Source: JAHFLD01 sp964367145 (GTDB taxonomy: Bacteria > Patescibacteriota > Minisyncoccia > UBA6257 > 1-14-0-10-40-38). From it: a stretch of DNA of 5,595 nucleotides. Within the stretch, counting starts at the first letter, position 1. Each line of letters opens with the position of its first letter. The DNA lies in NCBI GenBank assembly GCA_964367145.1, contig CAYIWJ010000026.1, positions 1 through 5,595 of the forward strand. The letters run 5' to 3'. Positions 1-5,468 of this stretch are shown piece by piece. Below the pieces are notes generated by a model. The model had not been told where the DNA came from, searched no databases, and saw nothing but the letters and a program-made list of their open reading frames with translations. The translations under genes were made by a program, and so were the position numbers.

Positions 1-1181
1 GAAGCCTTAATCAGCACTAAATCGCCGCGGCGAATATGGCCATGCACCACCCGCGCCGCTTCGGCGGAAGTTTCAAAAGACAACACATTCTTCGCCGGAA
101 AATGAACGGCGATCGCCGCCTCGGCTATAAACTTCGCCCGCGGTCCAACGGTAATTAGAAAATCAAACACCTTAGCCACCGCTCTCCCAACCTGCTCATG
201 AGCCTCCAAAGAATATTTGCCAAGCTCCAACATGTCGCCCAAAACCGCCACTTTTCGCTTGGCGGGTAAATCCTTAATCGTTCGAATCGCCTCCAACACG
301 GATAGTGGTGAGGCATTATAAGCGTCATCAATAATTCGCGTGGCTTTGATTCCCAAAAGCAAGCGCATTCTGTGTTCGGGCAAACGATAGCTCAAGAGCG
401 CCTCGGAAATCTGGACTAAGTGCAGACCAAAAACAATGCCCACTCCCGCGGCGGCGGCGGCGGCATAAGCCGCTCCACGGCCAAAACACCCGTCCAATCG
501 CACCGGAACAAAACTTCCAGCATATTGCAACTTAAAAGAAATCCCAACCGGAAGCTGATTTTCAATTCTAGTTTCAAAATTAGAGATCCTCAAATCAGCA
601 TCGGATTCAAAACCATAGGAAATTAAATGAGCTCGCGTTCGCTCGCGAATACCCCGAATCACCTCATCATCAGCATTCAGCAAAGCAAAACCGGTCGCGG
701 GCAGACATTCAATAAGTTTTGATTTTTCCCGCGCCACTGCTTCGGGACTGCTGTAAAACTCCAAATGAACTGGCGTCTCGCCAATCGCCGAAATTACCGA
801 AATCTGCGGCCGAACTATATCTAAAAGATACTTAATATCTCCCGGCCGATCAGCCGCATATTCAATGATCAGAACTTCGGGATAATTAACTTTAAAGATC
901 AACTGCCAGCAAGCGACCACCAAAACCCGCAGCCAAAATAACAACCCGCCGGATTCGCGCCAATCGCCCAGCACGGTCAGCGCCACCCCAAATTCATTGT
1001 TGTAATTGCCGGGAGTAGCCCGCACTCGCCGCGCCGAACGAAGCACCACATAGATCGCGTCCTTCGTGGAAGTTTTACCGACACTTCCAGTAATGCCAAT
1101 AACCCCCGGAGAATATTTGCGAATCGTAGCCGCCGCCAAAAAACGGATTAAATGTTTGAGCAAGGTTTTCATATCTTTCAT
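1..1181 (-). CDS. murF: MurF, UDP-MurNAc-tripeptide--D-Ala-D-Ala ligase, short form, 3' end cut by window edge
   Basis: The reading frame stays open from ATG at 1181 to the left edge (393 codons plus two bases), so the C-terminus is missing. MurF is the cytoplasmic ATP-dependent ligase that adds D-Ala-D-Ala to UDP-MurNAc-tripeptide. Visible motifs are P-loop TGSVGKTS (31-38), GNYNNE (58-63), Glu107 in IIEYAADRPGD, EKSKLIE (152-158), NADDE (169-173), HRM (270-272), DDAYNASP (285-292) and GDMLELG (315-321); the last two separate MurF from MurC, MurD and MurE. Only about 25 residues precede the P-loop, so the usual N-terminal UDP-substrate domain of about 100 residues is absent. A hydrophobic stretch (about 79-96) is inserted before Glu107; it may touch the membrane. 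The start is set by a GAGGGA ribosome site 5 bases upstream and a 4-base ATGA overlap with ftsI; Met4 is a weaker alternative. Ala-rich residues 237-245 are encoded partly by a GCC repeat. Identity is firm; the exact substrate is inferred. Confidence 0.93.
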   Translation of the reverse strand, partial: MKDMKTLLKHLIRFLAAATIRKYSPGVIGITGSVGKTSTKDAIYVVLRSARRVRATPGNYNNEFGVALTVLGDWRESGGLLFWLRVLVVACWQLIFKVNYPEVLIIEYAADRPGDIKYLLDIVRPQISVISAIGETPVHLEFYSSPEAVAREKSKLIECLPATGFALLNADDEVIRGIRERTRAHLISYGFESDADLRISNFETRIENQLPVGISFKLQYAGSFVPVRLDGCFGRGAAYAAAAAAGVGIVFGLHLVQISEALLSYRLPEHRMRLLLGIKATRIIDDAYNASPLSVLEAIRTIKDLPAKRKVAVLGDMLELGKYSLEAHEQVGRAVAKVFDFLITVGPRAKFIAEAAIAVHFPAKNVLSFETSAEAARVVHGHIRRGDLVLIKA

Positions 1182-2788
1182 AGAGATCCCTCATACGCCA
1201 AGTCATCAGGAGAAATAGTGTAATAGTTTATCAGAAAATCCGCGAACTCGCGAAACGCCGGCACCACGGTTGCTCCAGCAAGAGGCGCGCCCTGCGGTTT
1301 ATCAAGTTTAATCAAAATCGTAAACCGCGGACTGTTCGCCGGCAAAAATCCGGCGTAAGAGTGAATATAATCTCCGCCATAACCGCCTTTTTTGAAATCG
1401 GGAACCTGCGCGGTTCCAGTCTTACCGGCAATGGCAAAATGCGGAATATCGGCCACATGAGCTTTGCGCACCGCCGACACCATCATTTTAGTCACTTGAC
1501 CAGCCGCGGTTTCTGAAAATATTCTTTTAACTTCGGTCGGTGATTCGCTGGCATTAATCAGTGGCTTCATCAAAATACCGCGATTCGCAATCGCCGAAAT
1601 TAAACTAATAAGACGCAAAGGCGTGAGCGCTACTCCCTGACCAAAAGAAGCTGTCGCATAGTTAATGTCGCTCGCGCCAGCCCGCAATGACCTTAAACTG
1701 CCGACCAACTCTCCCGGCAACTCGATTCCAGAAACGCGAGCAATGTCAAAATTTTCTAGATATTTCTTGAAAAGCGAGTGTCCCATCTGCCGCTCCACAA
1801 AAGCCGCGCCGGTATTGATGGAATTCTCAATAATCTCGGTCATTGTAACCTTGCCATGCGCCTTAAGGTCCCAATTTCGGATCGTCTTTTGATTGAGCGT
1901 CAGTAAACCGGAATCAACAAAAGTACTCTCGGGCGTCACGCTCCCGCTATCAAGCGCCGCCGCCATCGTCAGCACCTTGAAAATAGAACCCGGCTCGTAA
2001 ACTGCCTGCACCGCCGGATTCAAAAAATTGCCGACCTCCGAACTTCCATAGTTATTAGGATCAAAAGTTGGCTCGTTTGCCAAAGCGATAATTTTGCCGG
2101 TTTTAGGCTCCTGCACGATAACCGATCCACCCGATGCGCGATGCGCAACCATTAAGCGAGTCAAAATATCTTCGGCTCTGGTTTGAACGTTTCGATCAAT
2201 GGTCAAAATCAGGTCGCGCCCCTCACTCTCTGGTTTAGCAAGTTGATCATTATACGAAAGCTCCACGCCATACCTTCCTTTAAGCCCAGCGTCATCGCTC
2301 TTGGCGCCGACAAATCCCAATACGTGCGCCGCTAAATTCTGAAAAGGATAAAAGCGGAAGTTCTGCTCCCTAACATAAATTCCCGCTATCTTTAACGACC
2401 GCACCTTCTGTACTATCTCCGCAGTAACTTTGGTTTTAAGCAATTCATATTGATCGTTTGGCTTGTTAAGAATCGTTGTCAGACGTTCAACTTCTAGATC
2501 AATAACCGGAGCCAAGATCTCGGCGGCGGCTCTTGGACTAACCACTTCCTTTGGTACGGCGTAAACCACCGGATAAACTTTGGTCAGCGCCACTGGAATT
2601 AAATTGTCATTCTTATCCGTAAAAAAAATACTCCCGCGACTCTCGTCGCGAAATCCTGGAATATTTCGCTGAGCGGCTTTGGCGCGATAATAAGAACCCT
2701 GCTCAATTTGCAGGTTGTACACATGAAACGCCAGAAACGCAAACGAAGCGAAGAAAAGAAAATAAATAACGGAAAATCGCCACTTCAT
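1178..2788 (-). CDS. ftsI: FtsI/PBP2-type class B penicillin-binding protein (septal DD-transpeptidase)
   Basis: This 536-residue protein crosslinks peptidoglycan at the division site, acting outside the membrane with an FtsW-type glycosyltransferase. It has a short cytoplasmic N-terminus, one membrane anchor (about 6-23), a PBP dimerisation domain (about 45-165, with RGSIFFTD at 51-58 matching the conserved RGxIxDRNG region), and a transpeptidase domain (about 190-525). The three active-site motifs are intact: SxxK as S268-I-F-K271 in EPGSIFK, SxN as S323-I-N325, and KTGT at 456-459. FGQGVALTP (382-390) is also typical. Length is normal for the family, and there are no C-terminal PASTA repeats. 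It overlaps ftsL by 4 bases upstream and murF by 4 bases downstream. There is no good Shine-Dalgarno before the ATG, so initiation probably depends on translation of ftsL. A role in elongation (PBP2/MrdA) is the alternative; position after ftsL favours FtsI. Confidence 0.95.
   Translation of the reverse strand: MKWRFSVIYFLFFASFAFLAFHVYNLQIEQGSYYRAKAAQRNIPGFRDESRGSIFFTDKNDNLIPVALTKVYPVVYAVPKEVVSPRAAAEILAPVIDLEVERLTTILNKPNDQYELLKTKVTAEIVQKVRSLKIAGIYVREQNFRFYPFQNLAAHVLGFVGAKSDDAGLKGRYGVELSYNDQLAKPESEGRDLILTIDRNVQTRAEDILTRLMVAHRASGGSVIVQEPKTGKIIALANEPTFDPNNYGSSEVGNFLNPAVQAVYEPGSIFKVLTMAAALDSGSVTPESTFVDSGLLTLNQKTIRNWDLKAHGKVTMTEIIENSINTGAAFVERQMGHSLFKKYLENFDIARVSGIELPGELVGSLRSLRAGASDINYATASFGQGVALTPLRLISLISAIANRGILMKPLINASESPTEVKRIFSETAAGQVTKMMVSAVRKAHVADIPHFAIAGKTGTAQVPDFKKGGYGGDYIHSYAGFLPANSPRFTILIKLDKPQGAPLAGATVVPAFREFADFLINYYTISPDDLAYEGSL
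1187..1192 (-). promoter_or_regulatory. Ribosome binding site of murF
   Basis: The minus strand reads GAGGGA, then TCTCT, then ATG. It lies inside the last codons of ftsI and supports the murF start at 1181 over Met4. Of the four ATGA- or 4-base-spaced junctions in the cluster this is the one with the clearest Shine-Dalgarno. Confidence 0.65.
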
Positions 2789-3102
2789 AGACCAATCGAA
2801 GCAGTCTGCCGGGGAAAAGCCGTAAGATAGCGGGGATAAGATTCAATCACCAAACCAAACTCCACTGCCGCCGCGGAAAGATGCGAAGCATCAAGAATAC
2901 GATACAGTTGATTTTTAAGATCGGCATTATTGGCTCGCAAATTTTCGGTGGATTTCTCAACCGAAGCAATCCGATGTTTAAGATCAACATTCTCATTATA
3001 CAAGGAAACCCCAACAAACAGGATGAGGATAAGCAAGCTAAAAAGACCAATAATAAAAGGCGACTGCCAAAAACGAATTTTAGCTGAAGCTAGAATGGTC
3101 AT
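2785..3102 (-). CDS. ftsL: FtsL-like septum protein (single membrane segment plus coiled coil)
   Basis: This is a 105-residue bitopic protein. A short basic cytoplasmic tail (1-14) precedes one membrane segment (about 15-35) and an extracytoplasmic coiled coil (about 36-72) with leucines and isoleucines at heptad spacing and many Asn/Asp/Glu/Lys residues; the rest (73-105) is short and has no motif I know. FtsL sequences diverge strongly, so the call rests on size, topology and position between rsmH and ftsI, its usual place. In studied bacteria FtsL pairs with DivIC/FtsB and FtsQ and activates FtsW-FtsI. The ATG overlaps the rsmH stop as ATGA and no Shine-Dalgarno is visible, so translation is probably coupled. 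The stop in turn overlaps the ftsI start by 4 bases. A DivIC/FtsB-like protein is the main alternative. Confidence 0.82.
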   Translation of the reverse strand: MTILASAKIRFWQSPFIIGLFSLLILILFVGVSLYNENVDLKHRIASVEKSTENLRANNADLKNQLYRILDASHLSAAAVEFGLVIESYPRYLTAFPRQTASIGL

Positions 3103-4016
3103 GATGCGATTTGACTAAGCTCCGCCACGCGTAATTTTGCCGAACGCGCCCGCGGGTTGTGAATAACTTCTTCATCCGAAGCTACTGTCGGTCTTTTAGT
3201 AACAACGCGCGCGCGACCCTCCCGCGCCAGTTCCAAAAATCCTCGCTTCACGATTCTATCCTCCAACGAATGAAAAGAAATAATCCCCACTCGCCCACCT
3301 TGAGTCACGATTAAAGAAACGTCGGTTAAAAAAAGTTTTAACTGGCTAAGCTCCTGATTGGCGTAGATTCGCAAAGCCATAAAAGTTCTGGTAGCCGGAT
3401 GAATTCGCCCATGGGCATAATGCGAAGGAACCGCGGCGGTAACCGCCTCGGCTAGATCGCGAGTCGTTAAGAATGGCTTGATTCGTTCCCGATCCTTAAT
3501 CACTCCCGCAATTTTTGCCGCGTAACGTTCCTCACCAAATTCGCGAAGAATTTTAGTTAAATCCGTCGCGCTTAACTCCGGCAAAAAATCACGCACGGCG
3601 CGAGTCTCATCGTTATAAGTCATTAGCAGGGGCTCATCAGACAAAAAAGAAAAACCTCTCGGCGGACGGTCGGTTGAACTAATTTGATCCGAAGAAAAAC
3701 CCAAATCCAGCAAAGCTGCATGCACCAAAGGAAATCCGCGACGACTAATCGTTCGCGCGGCTTGCGCATAAGTATCATTTTCAAAAACCACATGACGATC
3801 CACAACTTCCCGTCCAAAAGCGGCAACCAACGCCCGCTCGGCGGTCAAGATGGAATACCGATCGGCATCAACCGCTAATAATTTTCCATCCGGCAAAATT
3901 CTCTTCAACAACTCAATGGCGTGTCCGCCCGAACCAACAGTGCCATCCAATACGCATTGCCCGGGACGTGGATTCAGCAAGCTAAGAATTTCTTGAATTA
4001 GTACCGGGGTGTGCAT
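3099..4016 (-). CDS. rsmH: RsmH (MraW), 16S rRNA (cytosine-1402 N4) methyltransferase
   Basis: RsmH uses S-adenosylmethionine to methylate N4 of C1402 in the decoding centre of 16S rRNA. The chosen start gives 305 residues, the usual size, and begins MHTPVL, the conserved family N-terminus. Motifs in order: SAM-binding LDGTVGSGGH (23-32), LLAVDADRYS (46-55), LLDLGFSSDQI (102-112), RGFSF (120-124), EFGEERYA (159-166), HPATRTFMALRI (206-217), GRVGIISFHSLEDRIVK (241-257) and a KRP...NPRARSAKLR tail (274-296). The segment after RGFSF reads DEPLLMTYND where many bacteria have DGPLDMRMD; the position is conserved but the residues differ. A longer frame back to 4139 exists, but those 41 codons overlap mraZ and lack family sequence, so I reject it. 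The gene starts 4 bases after the mraZ stop and its own stop overlaps ftsL by 4 bases. Confidence 0.96.
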   Translation of the reverse strand: MHTPVLIQEILSLLNPRPGQCVLDGTVGSGGHAIELLKRILPDGKLLAVDADRYSILTAERALVAAFGREVVDRHVVFENDTYAQAARTISRRGFPLVHAALLDLGFSSDQISSTDRPPRGFSFLSDEPLLMTYNDETRAVRDFLPELSATDLTKILREFGEERYAAKIAGVIKDRERIKPFLTTRDLAEAVTAAVPSHYAHGRIHPATRTFMALRIYANQELSQLKLFLTDVSLIVTQGGRVGIISFHSLEDRIVKRGFLELAREGRARVVTKRPTVASDEEVIHNPRARSAKLRVAELSQIAS

Positions 4017-4020
4017 GTTG

Positions 4021-4452
4021 TTAGATTCCCAATCCGCCAAGTTGTTCGGCAATTTCATCCGATGCCGACTCCGTTTTACCCTTGTAGCGATTCCAGGCCT
4101 CCTCGTCCCAAATTTCCAATCGGCTATAGACACCGGCAATCACGGCGGTTTTTTTAAGTCCAGCGTACTTACGAAGATAATCCGGCACCAACACTCTGCC
4201 CTGCGCATCAATATCAACATCCATCGCGCCAGCCAACATCAAGCGCGCAAAAGCTCTAGCCGGAGCGTTTGCCAAAGGCATCTGCGCCAACTTCGCCGCT
4301 AGCGCCTCCCACTCGGTTTTAGTAAAAACAAAAAGACAAGAATCCAACCCCTTGGTCACAATCGCGCCATCAGTTAAGTCTTTGCGAAACTTAACCGGCA
4401 AGGCCATCCTCCCCTTGTCGTCTATATTGTGTTGATATTCCCCGATAAACAT
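4021..4452 (-). CDS. mraZ: MraZ, AbrB-like transcriptional regulator of the dcw operon
   Basis: MraZ is a DNA-binding protein that forms ring oligomers and in E. coli represses its own dcw operon by binding repeated TGGGN sites. This 143-residue copy has both SpoVT/AbrB-like halves, each with the DxxGR signature: DDKGRMALPVKFR (11-23) and DAQGRVLVPDYLR (82-94). The start MFIGEY is the conserved family N-terminus, so the ATG at 4452 is firm although no Shine-Dalgarno is seen; the bases just upstream are almost all A and T. Length is typical. It is the first gene of the cluster and lies 4 bases before rsmH. It probably regulates from sites in the leader (see 4673-4708 and 4477-4515). Confidence 0.96.
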   Translation of the reverse strand: MFIGEYQHNIDDKGRMALPVKFRKDLTDGAIVTKGLDSCLFVFTKTEWEALAAKLAQMPLANAPARAFARLMLAGAMDVDIDAQGRVLVPDYLRKYAGLKKTAVIAGVYSRLEIWDEEAWNRYKGKTESASDEIAEQLGGLGI

Positions 4453-4484
4453 TGATTTTTAAAAATAAGATTTCCAGTTTAGTT

Positions 4485-4515
4485 CCCACAGCGAGGACTG
4501 TTTTCTCCCCACAGC
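4485..4515 (-). promoter_or_regulatory. Proximal GCTGTGGG direct repeats, possible MraZ sites
   Basis: On the minus strand GCTGTGGG occurs at 4515-4508 and again at 4492-4485, 23 bases apart, and CTGGAAA follows at 4478-4472. They sit 33 to 63 bases before the mraZ ATG. MraZ boxes in E. coli are TGGGN repeats spaced by 10; the core matches but the spacing does not. The outer copy is also part of the long inverted repeat. Confidence 0.3.
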
Positions 4516-4659
4516 CACCGCGGAGACTAGCGTCATTTTCTGCGAATGAATAGAGTTTTTGTCGGGTACCCCGAGCTCAAGCGAATAGGGTGACAAAAAC
4601 TCTTTATGAATGAGCTAGAAAATAGCTGGTCGGAGTGGGCTGTGGGGAAAAATCAGTCC
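4495..4659. repeat. Long imperfect inverted repeat in the mraZ leader
   Basis: The left arm (4563-4495, read on the minus strand) and right arm (4592-4659, read on the plus strand) run in parallel outward from a 28-base centre. Both start GACAAAAACTCT, then share AGAAAAT, then GCTaGTC/GCTgGTC, then GTGG followed by GCTGTGGGGA, and CAGTCC at the end. The GCTGTGGGG blocks begin 48 and 47 bases from the inner end, so the order and spacing agree over the whole arm. A transcript from the predicted promoter contains both arms and could fold into a long bulged stem before mraZ. Confidence 0.75.
4552..4603. repeat. Perfect 12-bp inverted repeat with palindrome-rich loop
   Basis: AGAGTTTTTGTC (4552-4563) pairs exactly with GACAAAAACTCT (4592-4603). 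The 28-base loop contains two palindromes, GGGTACCC (4564-4571) and GAGCTC (4573-4578). It is the core of the larger inverted repeat. Neither strand has a T-run after the stem, so it is not a standard terminator. Confidence 0.8.
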
Positions 4660-4672
4660 GAGCGCTACTTAT

Positions 4673-4708
4673 CCCCAGATTCCAGACTTATCCCCATAGT
4701 TATCCACA
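4673..4708 (-). promoter_or_regulatory. TGGRN repeat cluster, candidate MraZ operator
   Basis: On the minus strand TGGAT (4706), TGGGG (4696), TGGAA (4684) and TGGGG (4677) follow each other at 10, 12 and 7 bases. In E. coli MraZ binds TGGGN repeats spaced 10 bases apart just downstream of the start site of its operon. The position here, about +14 to +48 from the predicted start, fits that arrangement; only the first pair has the exact spacing. Confidence 0.45.
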
Positions 4709-4726
4709 TCCCGCCACTCTTCACCA

Positions 4727-4755
4727 AGTATATACCCCGCTCCCCAGCAGGTCAA
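4727..4755 (-). promoter_or_regulatory. Predicted sigma70-type promoter of the dcw operon
   Basis: On the minus strand TTGACC (4755-4750) and TATACT (4732-4727) are separated by exactly 17 bases; each hexamer matches its consensus in five of six positions. The start site would be near 4720, giving a leader of about 268 bases before mraZ. It lies downstream of the terminator at 4894-4921 and I see no better promoter closer to mraZ. Confidence 0.65.
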
Positions 4756-4776
4756 AAAAGAGGTCAACCCGGTCAA
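4750..4776 (-). repeat. Three TTGACC direct repeats around the -35 element
   Basis: The minus strand has TTGACC at 4776-4771, 4767-4762 and 4755-4750, with starts 9 and 12 bases apart. Only the last has a -10 at the right distance. The other two may be chance in T/G-rich sequence or part of an operator. Confidence 0.4.
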
Positions 4777-4893
4777 AACATAAAAAAACAGCGCCAAATA
4801 AGCACCGTAAAGCAAAAATAGAAAGTTATGCACACCTAGATTTTGATAACTACCAAGAAAACACCAATCGCACAAAAAAACGGAATATAAGAA

Positions 4894-4921
4894 AACCACA
4901 GGCGAACAAAAGCCTGTGGTT
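4894..4921 (-). terminator. Rho-independent terminator of the 135-residue gene
   Basis: A perfect 10-bp stem, AACCACAGGC (4894-4903) with GCCTGTGGTT (4912-4921), closes an 8-base loop. On the minus strand it is followed by TTTTCTTATATT. It begins 19 bases after the TAG stop of the upstream gene and separates that gene from the dcw operon. Confidence 0.85.
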
Positions 4922-4940
4922 ACGATGCGCTAGCCAAAAA

Positions 4941-5348
4941 CTAGAAAGGAGCGCTGGCGAGAATGCCGATTCTCGGACACGAGGCTTCGACCGCGTCCGA
5001 CAAACGCGGCTTCGCGCCTTGGTAAACCAAAACGCCAACCCCCCGCAAAGAACGGATTCGGTAACCGTTGCCGAGAATCTTGACCATGGCGCGATCGAGC
5101 GCGATGTCTAAAACATCTCCCGGACCAAAACGGGACGACTTGCCATTTGTGCCATTTGGCTGAACCCAACCATCCGCGTGATCTGCGCTAATCGCAAAAA
5201 ATCGCTCATTGGATTGACTCTCGGAATCACTCCCCGCTACCGACTTCAATTCTCGAACCACAATCTTCCCATTGTCACAAATGCAGACCGCGTACCGCGG
5301 TTGGCTAACTGTCACAACTCCATCTTCAACAAACGAGTCATTTCGCAT
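4941..5348 (-). CDS. Hypothetical protein, 135 residues
   Basis: I do not recognise the family. That it is a real gene is supported by a very good Shine-Dalgarno (AGGAGGAGG, 5 bases before the ATG), a terminator 19 bases after its stop, and an upstream terminator that isolates it. The protein has no signal peptide or membrane segment and is probably cytoplasmic. Predicted by eye it is mostly beta strand: residues 10-33, 50-62 and 79-110 alternate hydrophobic and polar residues with Gly turns. A polar Ser/Asp/Glu/Asn-rich stretch (37-49) and a Gly/Asn/Ser-rich stretch (64-75) look like loops. Cys22, Cys24 and Cys124 are the only cysteines; C22-x-C24 might bind a metal but there is no second pair. 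It is a single-gene unit on the same strand as the dcw genes, and adjacency alone does not link it to division. Confidence 0.75.
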   Translation of the reverse strand: MRNDSFVEDGVVTVSQPRYAVCICDNGKIVVRELKSVAGSDSESQSNERFFAISADHADGWVQPNGTNGKSSRFGPGDVLDIALDRAMVKILGNGYRIRSLRGVGVLVYQGAKPRLSDAVEASCPRIGILASAPF

Positions 5349-5353
5349 GTCGA

Positions 5354-5362
5354 CCTCCTCCT
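5354..5362 (-). promoter_or_regulatory. Strong ribosome binding site of the 135-residue gene
   Basis: The minus strand reads AGGAGGAGG, then TCGAC, then the ATG at 5348. It is the strongest Shine-Dalgarno in the window and fixes this start. The contrast with mraZ, ftsL and ftsI, which lack one, suggests this protein is made at a higher level per transcript. Confidence 0.85.
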
Positions 5363-5468
5363 GAAAGTTTTTCCCTCAACAAACACCTTCTCCAAAAAAA
5401 ACACAGCTAATAAACCCGGGAAAAAAACTAATATCAGAACCAGTACCAAGCCGTTAACGACCAAAAAA

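Larger units (their letters stand above)
4669..4834 (+). promoter_or_regulatory. DnaA-box-like 9-mers
   Basis: Two 9-mers match the DnaA box TTWTNCACA exactly: TTATCCACA at 4700-4708 and TTATGCACA at 4826-4834. TTATCCCCA at 4669-4677 and 4688-4696 each differ by one base. All four have the same orientation. Three lie just after the predicted dcw start site and one lies upstream of the promoter. The first three overlap the proposed MraZ boxes, so either protein could be the real ligand. Confidence 0.4.
4453..4940. other. Intergenic region upstream of the dcw operon
   Basis: No convincing gene lies in these 488 bases. From right to left they hold the terminator of the 135-residue gene, an A-rich stretch (4775-4893 on the plus strand) with one TTATGCACA, three TTGACC repeats, the predicted dcw promoter, a cluster of TTATCCCCA/TTATCCACA motifs, and a long imperfect inverted repeat reaching almost to mraZ. 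C exceeds G on the plus strand on both sides, as in the flanking genes, so I see no obvious strand-composition switch here. Confidence 0.8.

Noticed and set aside
4017..4139. N-terminal extension of rsmH to an ATG at 4139
   Set aside because: The extra 41 codons overlap mraZ and do not look like RsmH; MHTPVL at 4016 is the conserved family start.
4564..4578. KpnI and SacI sites next to each other, resembling a cloning-vector polylinker
   Set aside because: The spacing differs from the pUC polylinker, no other vector sites adjoin, and the stretch is the centre of a native inverted repeat. It is probably not contamination.
4552..4603. Terminator or attenuator before mraZ
   Set aside because: The stem has a 28-base loop and no T-run after it on the minus strand, so it does not fit a rho-independent terminator.
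4669..4899. Minus-strand frame of 76 codons with hydrophobic stretches
   Set aside because: Its only early start is GTG inside the terminator stem, with no ribosome site. It runs through the predicted dcw promoter and ends in the TGGGGATAA motifs. T-rich sequence on this strand explains the hydrophobic residues.
4958..4975. Hairpin CGAGAAT/ATTCTCG near the end of the 135-residue gene
   Set aside because: It lies inside the coding sequence, is only 7 bp, and has no T-run; the real terminator is at 4894-4921.
4635..5111. Plus-strand frame of 158 codons
   Set aside because: It is Lys/Arg/Asn/Gln-rich with no domain, covers the intergenic region and runs antisense through the 135-residue gene; it reflects A/C-rich DNA with few stops.
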